Source: CF-161 sp035638495 (GTDB lineage Bacteria; Chloroflexota; Dormibacteria; Dormibacterales; Dormibacteraceae). From it: a stretch of DNA of 20,594 nucleotides. Shown in pieces: positions 13,776 through 20,594 of the stretch. The translations under genes and the position numbers were made by a program. The notes beneath the pieces are model-generated. The model was given only the letters and a program-made list of their open reading frames with translations. It was not told where the DNA came from and searched no databases. The stretch covers positions 1-20,594 of the forward strand of contig DASQZW010000322.1 in the NCBI GenBank assembly GCA_035638495.1, given 5' to 3'. Each line of letters opens with the position of its first letter. Position 1 is the stretch's first letter.

Positions 13776-14397
13776 GCTCCGCCGCGCCGCCGAGCCCATC
13801 TGGCAGGCGCAGCACGACCACCCGTTCGTGCGCGGCATCGGCGACGGCACGGTCGACATCGAGCGGTTCAAGCGCTGGCTCCGGCAGGACTACCGGTTCC
13901 TCGTCGAGTACTGCCGCGTGTTCGCGCTGGCCGCGGCGCGCTCGCCGGACCTGGACACCCTGCGCAGGTTCGCCGAGCTGCTGCAGGCAACGGCGGTGAC
14001 GGAGATGGACCTGCATCGCTCGTACGCCGCTGGCTTCGGCATCACTCCCGGGGAGCTGGAGGCGGAGGAGATGAGCCCGGTCACGCGGGGCTACGCCGAC
14101 TTCCTGGTGCGCACCGCCGCGACGGGCGACTTCGCCGAGCTGGCGGCTGCGCTGCTGCCGTGCATGTGGGGCTTCAACGAGATCGGGCTGCGGCTGGCCG
14201 AGCGCGGCCGGCCGGCGGACGAACGCTGCGCCGCGTGGATCGACGCTTACGCCGACCCGGCGTTCACCGAGCTCGCGAACTGGTGCCGGGACCTGGTGGA
14301 CGGCCTGGCCGAGGCCGCGAGACCGGACGTGCGCGCGCGGATGCGGGATGCGTTCCTCGTCTCGAGCAGGTACGAACTGGCGTTCTGGGACGTGTGA
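13759..14397 (+). CDS. tenA: TenA-family protein (aminopyrimidine aminohydrolase/thiaminase II type)
   Basis: A 212-residue TenA protein. TenA salvages thiamin by hydrolysing aminomethyl-aminopyrimidine, or cleaves thiamin, in the cytoplasm. The residues coincide in number with those recalled for the Bacillus subtilis enzyme: Asp44 (LRQDYRF), Tyr112 (GYADF), Cys135 (LLPCMWGF) and a C-terminal Glu206 (SSRYELAFWD), so this copy should be catalytic and of the cysteine class. Positions 47 and 139, tyrosines in B. subtilis as far as I recall, are Phe here. The GTG start at 13759 lies inside the end of the preceding gene. No other thiamin gene and no TPP riboswitch is seen nearby. It converges on the HAD gene with a 54-nt gap. 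Confidence 0.9.
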   Translation: MSFSAELRRAAEPIWQAQHDHPFVRGIGDGTVDIERFKRWLRQDYRFLVEYCRVFALAAARSPDLDTLRRFAELLQATAVTEMDLHRSYAAGFGITPGELEAEEMSPVTRGYADFLVRTAATGDFAELAAALLPCMWGFNEIGLRLAERGRPADERCAAWIDAYADPAFTELANWCRDLVDGLAEAARPDVRARMRDAFLVSSRYELAFWDV

Positions 14398-14451
14398 GGC
14401 GGCGGGGTGCAACCGCACGGTCCGGCGGAGCTCCGGCCACGAGGGCGAGCG

Positions 14452-15117
14452 TCAGCCGCTGGACAGCCGCGCGACCTCGGTGAACGGGACGTCCGCCAGC
14501 GAGCCGAGCACCAGGTCCGCCCGGCTGAAGTCGTGCCCCGACGTCAGCGTGCTGGGCACCGCCACGCAGAACAGGCCCGCCGCCTTCGCCGCTTCCACCC
14601 CGACGCCGGAGTCCTCCACCGCAATCGCCGCCTCCGGCGGGACGCCGAGGCAGTCCAGCACCGCCAGGTAGACGTCGGGCGCCGGCTTGGTCCGCGCCAC
14701 GTCGTCGCCGCAGCGGACGCAGGTCCACCCGTCCAGCCCGAGCCGCTCCAGGTGGCCCGTGACCCAGCCCCGCCCCGAGCTCGAGGCGACCCCCAGCCGC
14801 ACGCCCCGCTCGGCCGCCTCCCGCCGCCACTCGCGGACGCCGGGCCTGACGTCGAGCGCCAGCGTCAGCTCCAGCTGACGGCGCCGCCGCGCGGCCTGGA
14901 CCGCCTCGCGGTCGATCGCCCTGCCCGCGCGCCGCTCCAGGTCCGCCAGCGGGTCGAAGTGGTCGATGCCGTACCCGATGATCGAGGACCAGAACTCAGG
15001 TGAGAGCCGCAGGCCGTGCTGCTCGTACGTCTCGGACCAGGCGGTGAACACGGGGACCTCGGTGTCGAGGATCAGCCCGTCGAAATCGAAGACCAGGGCG
15101 CTGACCACGGGCCTCAT
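14452..15117 (-). CDS. HAD-superfamily hydrolase (subfamily IA, phosphoglycolate phosphatase/beta-PGM-like)
   Basis: A 221-residue haloacid-dehalogenase-type phosphatase. Motif I is DFDGLILD (Asp11, Asp13), a helical cap follows (about 18-85), motif II is in VASSSGR (Ser112-114), motif III is Lys144 in TKPAPDVYL, and motif IV is VEDSGVGV (Glu168, Asp169). The pattern fits a small phosphosugar or phosphoglycolate phosphatase, or a mutase; the substrate cannot be read from the sequence. ATG at 15117 places the DxD motif about ten residues from the N-terminus, as usual; an ATG at 15132 would add five residues. No ribosome-binding site is present at either. Confidence 0.92.
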   Translation of the reverse strand: MRPVVSALVFDFDGLILDTEVPVFTAWSETYEQHGLRLSPEFWSSIIGYGIDHFDPLADLERRAGRAIDREAVQAARRRRQLELTLALDVRPGVREWRREAAERGVRLGVASSSGRGWVTGHLERLGLDGWTCVRCGDDVARTKPAPDVYLAVLDCLGVPPEAAIAVEDSGVGVEAAKAAGLFCVAVPSTLTSGHDFSRADLVLGSLADVPFTEVARLSSG

Positions 15118-15139
15118 TGTGGTGGTGTACATATTGCGG

Positions 15140-17401
15140 ATGCCCGGATCGATACTCGGCAGTACCGTACGGCGCCGCGAGGATCCGCGGCTGGTCAGCG
15201 GCCGCGGTCGCTACGTGGACGATCTCCCCGCCGATCGTGGCCTCGTCGCCGTCTTCGCCCGCTCGCACGTCGCGCACGCCCGGCTGCGGGCGCTCGACCT
15301 GAGCGCGACGAGGGCCGTCCCCGGCGTGGTGGGCGCGTTCGGTGCCGGCGATCTCGGCATGGAGGCCCGGCTGGCATTCGCGCTGATGCCGCCCGCGTTC
15401 GTGCGGCCGCCGCTGGCCTCGGACACGGTGCGCTTCGTGGGCGAGGCGATCGCGGTGGTCGTCGCCGAGACGCGCGCCGCGGCCGCGGACGGCGCCGAAG
15501 CGGTGCTGGCCGAGTACGACCCGCTGCCGGTCGTCGCCTCCCTGGAGGCCGCGGCCGCCGAGGGCGCGACCCTGCTGTTCCCCGAGCACGGCGCGAACGT
15601 CGCCTTCGAGACCGCGTACGGCGGCGACGTCGACGTCCTGGAGGGCGCCGAGGTGACCGTCAGGGGCCGCTTCGTCAACCAGCGCCTGGCGGCCGTGCCC
15701 ATGGAGCCGGACGGCGTTCTGGCCGCGCCCGACGCCGAGACGGGCGGGGTGCGGATCTGGGCGTCCACCCAGAATCCGCACCAGGTGCGCGACTACGTGG
15801 CCGAGTGCCTCGGGCTGCCCGAGACCCAGGTGCGCTGCATCTCGCCCGACGTCGGAGGAGGGTTCGGCGCCAAGGCGTTCACCTACCCCGAGCAGGCGGT
15901 GATCGCCGGCCTGGCGAGGCTGCTGGGCCGCCCGGTCCGGTGGACGCAGACGCGCTCTGAGTGCTTCCTGACGATGACGCAGGGCCGGGCACAGATCCAG
16001 GAGTTCGAGCTCGGCGCCACCCGCTCAGGCGACCTCGTCGGGCTGCGGGCGCGGGTCATGGCTGACGCCGGCGCCTACCCCGGCGTCGGCGCGTTCCTGC
16101 CCTTCTTCACGGGCCAGATGCTTGCAGGCGTGTACCGCCTGCCGCGCATCGACTACCAGGCCCGCGTCTACGTCACGAACACCACCCCGATCGGCGCCTA
16201 CCGTGGCGCCGGGCGGCCCGAGGCGACGGCCCTGCTGGAGCGGGCGATGGACCTGCTCGCGGGCGAACTCCGGCTCGACCCCGCCGCGGTGCGCCGGCGC
16301 AACTACATTCCGCCGGACGCGTTCCCGGTCACCACCGCCGGCGGCGCCAGCTACGACTCCGGCGAGTACGCGCGGGCACTGGACCGCGCCGTGGAGCTGG
16401 CGGGCTATCAGGACCTGCGAGCCGAGCAGCGCAGGCGGCGCGAGGCCGGCGAGCGCCGGGTGCTCGGCATCGGCCTGTCGAGCTATGTCGAGATCACGGC
16501 GGTCGGCTCGCCGACCGAGTTCGGTTCGGTCGAGGCGACTGCGGACGGCGAGTTCCTGGTCCTCGCCGGGACGCACAGCCACGGCCAGGGGCACGAGACC
16601 GCGTACGCGCAGATCGTGGCCGACACGCTGGACGTGCCGCTGGAGGCGGTTCGCGTTGTGGAGGGCGACACCGCGCTGATCCCGCGCGGGGACGGCACCG
16701 CCGGTTCGCGGTCCTTGCAGCTCGCCGGGAGCGCGGTGCTGGAGGCGTCACGCGCGCTGCTGGAGCGAGCGCGAAAGCTGGCCGCCGACGTGCTGGAGGC
16801 CAGCCCGGACGACGTCGTCGCGCTCGGCGACGGCCGCCTGGGCGTGCGGGGCGTCCCGGGCTCGGGCCTGACGTGGGCGCACCTGGTGGCCGCCGCGCAC
16901 GAGCGCGGCGAGGCGCCGCTCCGGCAGGACCACGACACGATGGCGGAGCCCAGCTTCCCGTTCGGCACGCACCTGGCGGTCGTCGAGGTCGACCTCGACA
17001 CCGGCGAGACGCGCCTGGCCCGACACATCGCGGTGGACGACTGCGGGCCCCAGGTCAACCCGATGCTGGTCGAGGGCCAGGTCCACGGCGGCATTGCGCA
17101 GGGGGCGGCCCAGGCGCTCTTCGAGGAGATGGTCCACGACCGCGAGGGCAACCCGCTGACGGGCACGCTGCTCGACTACGGCATGCCCACGGCGAACGAG
17201 CTGCCGCGGTTCGAGACCAGCAGCACGTTCACGCCGACGCCCCGCAACCCGCTGGGCGTGAAGGGCATCGGCGAGGCCGGCACGATCGGCTCCACCCCCG
17301 CGGTCCAGAACGCGGTGGTCGACGCGCTGGCCCATCTCGGCGTGCGCCACCTCGACATGCCGCTGACGCCCGAGCGGGTGTGGCGGGCTGCGCGCGGCTG
17401 A
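15140..17401 (+). CDS. Xanthine dehydrogenase/CO dehydrogenase-family molybdopterin subunit (form II type)
   Basis: A 753-residue large subunit of the molybdenum hydroxylase family. It opens with the characteristic GSTVRRREDPRLVSGRGRY and has the a/b hammerhead domain to about residue 125, followed by the two cofactor-binding domains. The active-site loop is AYRGAGR (353-359), the form II signature and not the AYxCSFR of true CO dehydrogenase; the catalytic glutamate is Glu712 in GIGEAGT. Such subunits need FAD and [2Fe-2S] partners, and neither is encoded next to it or in the window. ATG at 15140 was chosen because the conserved N-terminus starts a few residues later; TACATA ends 6 nt before it. 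A much longer open frame begins upstream but crosses the divergent HAD gene. Confidence 0.93.
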   Translation: MPGSILGSTVRRREDPRLVSGRGRYVDDLPADRGLVAVFARSHVAHARLRALDLSATRAVPGVVGAFGAGDLGMEARLAFALMPPAFVRPPLASDTVRFVGEAIAVVVAETRAAAADGAEAVLAEYDPLPVVASLEAAAAEGATLLFPEHGANVAFETAYGGDVDVLEGAEVTVRGRFVNQRLAAVPMEPDGVLAAPDAETGGVRIWASTQNPHQVRDYVAECLGLPETQVRCISPDVGGGFGAKAFTYPEQAVIAGLARLLGRPVRWTQTRSECFLTMTQGRAQIQEFELGATRSGDLVGLRARVMADAGAYPGVGAFLPFFTGQMLAGVYRLPRIDYQARVYVTNTTPIGAYRGAGRPEATALLERAMDLLAGELRLDPAAVRRRNYIPPDAFPVTTAGGASYDSGEYARALDRAVELAGYQDLRAEQRRRREAGERRVLGIGLSSYVEITAVGSPTEFGSVEATADGEFLVLAGTHSHGQGHETAYAQIVADTLDVPLEAVRVVEGDTALIPRGDGTAGSRSLQLAGSAVLEASRALLERARKLAADVLEASPDDVVALGDGRLGVRGVPGSGLTWAHLVAAAHERGEAPLRQDHDTMAEPSFPFGTHLAVVEVDLDTGETRLARHIAVDDCGPQVNPMLVEGQVHGGIAQGAAQALFEEMVHDREGNPLTGTLLDYGMPTANELPRFETSSTFTPTPRNPLGVKGIGEAGTIGSTPAVQNAVVDALAHLGVRHLDMPLTPERVWRAARG

Positions 17402-17402
17402 G

Positions 17403-17460
17403 CCTTATCCGAACATTACTAATATCAGATTGCCTGGTATCGTAGATATTGGATAAGGAG
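17403..17460 (+). promoter_or_regulatory. SD-sequestering hairpin between the molybdenum hydroxylase and the Cys-rich gene
   Basis: CCTTATCC (17403-17410) is perfectly complementary to GGATAAGG (17451-17458). An inner pair, AATATC (17421-17426) with GATATT (17445-17450), stacks directly on the right arm; on the left side a 10-nt bulge separates them. The right arm contains AAGG of the AAGGAG Shine-Dalgarno (17455-17460) of the next gene. The left arm starts 2 nt after the upstream stop codon, so a ribosome finishing there would cover it and release the Shine-Dalgarno. This AT-rich island contrasts with the GC-rich surroundings. Confidence 0.5.
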
Positions 17461-17469
17461 CTATCGACT

Positions 17470-17781
17470 TTGGATATCAGTCTGCTCGAGACCAGGCTGC
17501 CGCCGCTCCCGGCGGATCGGTGTCCCTACGCCAGCGGACGGGCCGGCGGTTTCGAGCGGTGCCCCACGTTCCGCTCGGTCGTCGGTCTGCCCGGCCGCCC
17601 GCCGGCGCCCGGCCTGGACGTGCTCACGCACGAGCCCGGCCCGCTGACCACCTGCGCCTTCCTCGCCATCGGCCTGGTCGGCGCAGGGCGCTTCTACCCG
17701 CGGTGCCGGCTGGGCACGCCCGCCGCCCGGCGCCGCTACGCCCGCGGCGGGCGGCGGGGGCCGGTTACGTCGCGGACTTGA
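17470..17781 (+). CDS. Four-cysteine small protein of unknown function (103 aa)
   Basis: The AAGGAG at 17455-17460 places the start at the TTG at 17470 (9-nt spacing) and not at the in-frame TTG at 17449, which lies upstream of it. The 103-residue product has Cys18 (DRCPYASG), Cys31 (ERCPTF), Cys62 (TTCAFLAIG) and Cys79 (YPRCRLG), a pattern that could bind zinc or an iron-sulfur cluster, and an Arg-rich C-terminus. I do not recognise the family. Codon third positions are GC-rich as in neighbouring genes, supporting a real gene. It directly follows the molybdenum hydroxylase and may be translationally coupled to it. Its 3' end overlaps the convergent CDGSH gene by 17 nt. Confidence 0.6.
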   Translation: MDISLLETRLPPLPADRCPYASGRAGGFERCPTFRSVVGLPGRPPAPGLDVLTHEPGPLTTCAFLAIGLVGAGRFYPRCRLGTPAARRRYARGGRRGPVTSRT

Positions 17782-17989
17782 AGCGCTGGCGGGCGGCGTT
17801 CTCGGCCGAGAAGCCGTTCTTCTCGTGCGTGCCGTCGCAGAACGGCTTGTCGCTGCTGCCGCCGCAGCGGCAGAGCCAGACGCGCTTCCCATCCGGCACC
17901 TGGACCTCCTGGCCGGTGGGATCGACGATGGTGAGCGGACCGATCGTTTCGTAGGGACCGTTCGCGTTGACGATCAGCGTGTCTGCCAT
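17765..17989 (-). CDS. CDGSH iron-sulfur domain protein
   Basis: A 74-residue protein with the complete CDGSH motif CRCGGSSDKPFCDGTH: Cys40, Cys42, Cys51 and His55, which ligate a redox-active and often labile [2Fe-2S] cluster. An N-terminal beta region (residues about 4-32) precedes it, as in the short bacterial members. There is no membrane anchor, so it should be cytoplasmic. Proposed roles for the family are electron or cluster transfer. The ATG at 17989 has TATGGT 9 nt before it, which could be a -10 giving a very short leader. It lies 28 nt after the carboxypeptidase stop, and its last 17 nt overlap the convergent four-cysteine gene. Confidence 0.92.
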   Translation of the reverse strand: MADTLIVNANGPYETIGPLTIVDPTGQEVQVPDGKRVWLCRCGGSSDKPFCDGTHEKNGFSAENAARQRFKSAT

Positions 17990-18017
17990 ATGGCGAGAAC
18001 CATAGCCGGACCGCGGG

Positions 18018-19214
18018 TCACCAGGTGACGCGCGTCAGGCGCGCGAGACGGCCCGGCGCGTACAGCTGGTCCACGGTGGCCACGGGCAGGTCGAACGCCG
18101 CATCGCCGGCGGTGACCTGCAGGCTTCCGACCGCCGTCCGCGGCGACACGGGCGGCGACGCCGGGGTGGCGCGAAGCGCCATCCGGACCACGGTCCCGGC
18201 CCAGACCAGCACGTCCAGGTCCTGCGTCGCGACGACGTCGGAGCCGCCTCCCCAGGGCAGGTCGTATCGGCCGACGGTCTGGTTCTTCGACACGACGTGG
18301 AGCGTCTCGAGGCCCGTCCGCGCGGCCCGCAGCAGCGTCTTGGCGGCGGCAAAGGCGCCGTCCAGCGTGGACAGGCCCTGCACCGCGCCGACCACGTAGA
18401 TCTTGGTGCCGGTGCTCAGCTGGACGTTGCCCGCGAAGAGGTAGATCGCGCCGCCGGCCGCGATGTTGCCGGTCTTGATGCCGAAGATCCCCTCCTGGCC
18501 GAGCGCGTAGTTCACGTTCGGCCGCACGCCGGCCACCGGAAGGACGGCCTGCTCCTGCTGGACGATGCCGGCCAGCACCGGGCTCTTGAGCGCCTCCTGG
18601 CCGAGCCGGACCAGGTCCGCGGGTACGCTGACGGTCTTCTCCGAGAGGCCGCTCACGTCGGCGAACGTCGTACGGGTCAGGCCGAGCGCTTTCGCCTTCG
18701 CATTCATCCGCTGCACGTGGGCGTCGATGGAGCCCGACGCCCAGCGCGCGAGGAGGGCGGCGAAGTTGTTGCCCGAGGGGACCAGGAGGCCCTGCAGCGC
18801 CTGGTACTCGCTCAGCAGCTCCCCGGCCTGGACCGGGACCACCGACTCGCCGGCCGCGTTCTCCTGCTGGTACTCGGTGACGTCTTCGGCGGAAACGGTG
18901 ATCGCGGGACCCTGCTCGCCGTCCTTGAGGGGTTTCACGTCCAGCACGACGAGCGCCGTCATGACCTTCGCCACGCTGGCGATCGGCCGTGGCCGCGCGC
19001 TGGGGCTCGAGGCCACAGCGCCGTTGTCCTCACCCCCGATCGCAGCCTGGGCCGAGTCGGGCCAGGGCACCGGGGCGGCGGCGCCAGGGGCCGCCGTCGA
19101 GGAGCCGATGGTCTGGAGGGCGGGCACGTCGCCCACCGGTCGAAACTCGTTCACGATCAGGGCCACGGCCACCACGAGCACCGTGCCGAGGCCCAGCAAG
19201 CGCAGTCTCTTCAC
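18018..19214 (-). CDS. D-alanyl-D-alanine carboxypeptidase (penicillin-binding protein, family S11)
   Basis: A 398-residue penicillin-binding protein with an N-terminal hydrophobic segment (residues about 7-22, signal or anchor) and an Ala/Pro-rich linker. The three active-site motifs are SVAK (80-83), SGN (147-149) and KTG (247-249). It should trim the terminal D-Ala from peptidoglycan stem peptides outside the membrane. The region after about residue 290 may be the beta-rich C-terminal domain seen in PBP5-type enzymes. The start is a GTG at 19214, supported by the immediately following KRLRLLGLG signal-type sequence; no Shine-Dalgarno is seen. It follows the LarA-family gene by 54 nt. Confidence 0.92.
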   Translation of the reverse strand: MKRLRLLGLGTVLVVAVALIVNEFRPVGDVPALQTIGSSTAAPGAAAPVPWPDSAQAAIGGEDNGAVASSPSARPRPIASVAKVMTALVVLDVKPLKDGEQGPAITVSAEDVTEYQQENAAGESVVPVQAGELLSEYQALQGLLVPSGNNFAALLARWASGSIDAHVQRMNAKAKALGLTRTTFADVSGLSEKTVSVPADLVRLGQEALKSPVLAGIVQQEQAVLPVAGVRPNVNYALGQEGIFGIKTGNIAAGGAIYLFAGNVQLSTGTKIYVVGAVQGLSTLDGAFAAAKTLLRAARTGLETLHVVSKNQTVGRYDLPWGGGSDVVATQDLDVLVWAGTVVRMALRATPASPPVSPRTAVGSLQVTAGDAAFDLPVATVDQLYAPGRLARLTRVTW

Positions 19215-19268
19215 AGCAAAGGAGATGCAATGGTGACAGGTTGCGGTTGCACGACGCTGCCCGCGCGG

Positions 19269-20528
19269 CTACCGGGCCAGCCGGTACAGCTTCTCCCCGG
19301 CGTGGTGGACCACGAGCACACCGGCCCGGCCCTCCCACCCGGCCGGGTCGACGCCGGCCGGGTCCAGGTAGCCGAGATCGATCCGCCGGCACCGCTCCTC
19401 GGGGATGCCCGTCGCCAGCGTCACCCGGATCCGCGGATGCTCCTCACCGGTCGCCGCGTCGTACGTGCCGGACCCCTTGACGTGCGTGCTGTGGGCCAGG
19501 ATCGCGCCCGGCACGGCGCGGAAGCGGTCCCACTGACCGAGGAAGTAGTCACGGACGTGGTAGCCGACCTGGTCCAGCAGCCGCCCGTGCGTGTACGAGA
19601 CCTCGCGCACATGCGGCGCGTAGATCACGACCTCGCCGCCGTCGGCCACGACCGGCTCCGTCTTGTACATCGCCTTGGCGGCCGTCCACAGGTCGTCGTA
19701 GCGCTCGGCCGGCATCGACAGGACCCGCTGGAACGGCCGCGGCACCCGGATGACGTTCAGCCGCTCCGACAGCTCCGCGGCCGCCTCGAAGGCGTCCACG
19801 TGGGGGCCGATCCAGAGGCCGTGCAGCTGGTCGCCGTCCAGCGCCATGGCGACGCAGACCACCTCAGGCCGCACCAGCTCGGCGGCACGATGGATGACGC
19901 GCCTCACCGGTGTATCGCGGACGCCGATCGTGGCCATGCTCGTGCAGAGCGCGCCCAGCCAGTGCGTGAAGTCGATGATCTCCGCGCCCGCGATCCCTGG
20001 GAACAGGTACTTCGCGCCGCCCGAGTAGCCCGCGACCTCGTGGGGGAAGACCGGCCCGCAGAGCAGCAGCAGGTCGTACGCCTCGACCAGCCCGTTCAGC
20101 CGCACCGGCACGTCCTCGGTCAGCCGTCCGTCCGTGAGCCGGCCGGCCTCGGCGGCCGGGATCACGCCGATCGTGCGCAGTGCTGCCGGGTCGTCCCAGC
20201 GGTGCTGGAACAGCCGGATCGAGGGGTCGCGCGCGGCCGCGGGCACGCCGACGAGGCGCTGGATCGCCGCTTCCGGCATCGCCGGATGGGTGCCCAGCGC
20301 AACGAGGTAGTCCAGGCCCGCCGCCCGCGGCGCGAGGTGCGACTCGAGCAGCCGGTAGAGGAGCGGGATCGGCGCGGTGCGCGTCCCGTCGGGCACGATC
20401 GCCAGCACCCGCCGCCCGGCCAGCGGGACGCGGTCGAGCGCCCGTGCCAGCACCTCCTCGGCGGCCGCGTCGCCCATGACCCGGGTGGCCGAGCCGTGCC
20501 CGGCCAGCAGGCCCCCGGAAACCGCCAT
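19269..20528 (-). CDS. Lactate racemase LarA-family protein (DUF2088)
   Basis: A 419-residue LarA-like protein. LarA racemises lactate with a nickel-pincer nucleotide bound to a lysine; relatives act on other 2-hydroxy acids. The family motifs are visible: DGTR (Asp47-Arg50), GTHP (His81), FPHEVAGYSGGAKYLFPGIAG with His163 and the cofactor-lysine position Lys173, and STHVKGSGTYD near the C-terminus. The cofactor-synthesis genes larB, larC and larE are absent from the window, so either they lie elsewhere or this member works differently. Lactate specificity is therefore not assured. The ATG at 20528 was chosen by family length; no Shine-Dalgarno precedes it. Confidence 0.9.
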   Translation of the reverse strand: MAVSGGLLAGHGSATRVMGDAAAEEVLARALDRVPLAGRRVLAIVPDGTRTAPIPLLYRLLESHLAPRAAGLDYLVALGTHPAMPEAAIQRLVGVPAAARDPSIRLFQHRWDDPAALRTIGVIPAAEAGRLTDGRLTEDVPVRLNGLVEAYDLLLLCGPVFPHEVAGYSGGAKYLFPGIAGAEIIDFTHWLGALCTSMATIGVRDTPVRRVIHRAAELVRPEVVCVAMALDGDQLHGLWIGPHVDAFEAAAELSERLNVIRVPRPFQRVLSMPAERYDDLWTAAKAMYKTEPVVADGGEVVIYAPHVREVSYTHGRLLDQVGYHVRDYFLGQWDRFRAVPGAILAHSTHVKGSGTYDAATGEEHPRIRVTLATGIPEERCRRIDLGYLDPAGVDPAGWEGRAGVLVVHHAGEKLYRLAR

Positions 20529-20533
20529 CCCAC

Positions 20534-20539
20534 TATCGT
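20534..20539 (+). promoter_or_regulatory. Candidate -10 for the rightmost gene
   Basis: TATCGT fits TANNNT and is followed by 6 nt and then GTG at 20546, the same spacing as at 1079, 13098 and 13116. No -35 was recognised. It lies within CACTATCGTG, a partly symmetric sequence in the short gap to the divergent LarA-family gene. Confidence 0.4.
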
Positions 20540-20545
20540 GGCACC

Positions 20546-20594
20546 GTGAAAGTGGAAGACGACGGTCTCCCCCTCCCCACCCCTCCCCCGCAAG
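20546..20594 (+). CDS. 5' end of an unidentified protein (partial)
   Basis: A GTG at 20546, 6 nt after a TANNNT -10, opens a frame that runs to the window edge (16 codons). The visible residues, MKVEDDGLPLPTPPPQ, are acidic and then Pro-rich and give no functional clue. It would be divergent from the LarA-family gene. The call depends on the recurring leaderless-start pattern in this window, so it is tentative. Confidence 0.35.
   Translation, partial: MKVEDDGLPLPTPPPQ

Noticed and set aside
14398..14451. Terminator between the TenA and HAD genes
   Set aside because: Only the 10-bp self-complementary CGGAGCTCCG and short flanking pairs are present, without a stable loop or U-tract.
14966..15139. 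Upstream extension of the molybdenum hydroxylase frame
   Set aside because: It overlaps the divergent HAD gene through its catalytic motif region, and the conserved N-terminus of the family begins at the ATG at 15140.
19216..20549. Plus-strand open frame with AAAGGAG (19219-19225) just before ATG 19230, antisense to the LarA-family gene
   Set aside because: The SD-like sequence is good, but the encoded protein is Arg/Pro/His-rich in the style of GC-rich antisense frames, shows no family resemblance, and the opposite strand has a clear LarA-family gene.

Overview
The window is very GC-rich DNA with tightly packed genes, many GTG or TTG starts, few strong Shine-Dalgarno sites, and several starts about 6 nt downstream of a TANNNT-like -10 box, which suggests leaderless transcripts. 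Together with a MoxR/DUF58/transglutaminase operon, a LysM-CHAP wall hydrolase and no outer-membrane genes, this points to an uncultured high-GC, probably monoderm-type bacterium (Actinomycetota, Chloroflexota or Dormibacterota-like). That placement is inference; no marker gene is present.

Layout. 1-1048 (-): start of an unidentified gene and, upstream of it, an ABC ATPase whose D-loop and H-loop are missing. 1079-1876 (+): a CinA/MoCF-domain protein that diverges from the ATPase at a palindromic -10. 1956-2129 (+): a 57-residue basic protein with its own SD and a perfect terminator-like hairpin. 2358-9539 (-): an eight-gene run, MoxR ATPase, DUF58, membrane transglutaminase, a 65-residue orphan, a HadA/HadB-like dehydratase pair, an SDR and an enoyl-CoA hydratase. 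It appears to join a wall/stress module to a 3-hydroxyacyl thioester module. 9716-10627 (+): a LysM-CHAP peptidoglycan hydrolase diverging from MoxR. 10636-13098 (-): RadC, a membrane-anchored alpha/beta hydrolase and a PduO-type cobalamin adenosyltransferase. 13116-14397 (+): two overlapping TenA-family genes. 14452-15117 (-): a HAD phosphatase. 15140-17781 (+): an orphan form II-type molybdenum hydroxylase large subunit, followed by a four-cysteine small protein whose SD lies in a hairpin that begins right after the upstream stop codon. 17765-20528 (-): a CDGSH iron-sulfur protein, a D-Ala-D-Ala carboxypeptidase and a LarA-family protein. A further leaderless-looking gene starts at 20546 (+) and leaves the window.

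The most interesting signals are the SD-sequestering hairpin at 17403-17458, the stripped-down ABC ATPase, the recurring symmetric -10 / leaderless start architecture, the stand-alone 57-residue gene, and the tandem TenA pair in which only one copy keeps the catalytic cysteine. No CRISPR array, rRNA, tRNA, insertion sequence or integrase was recognised.
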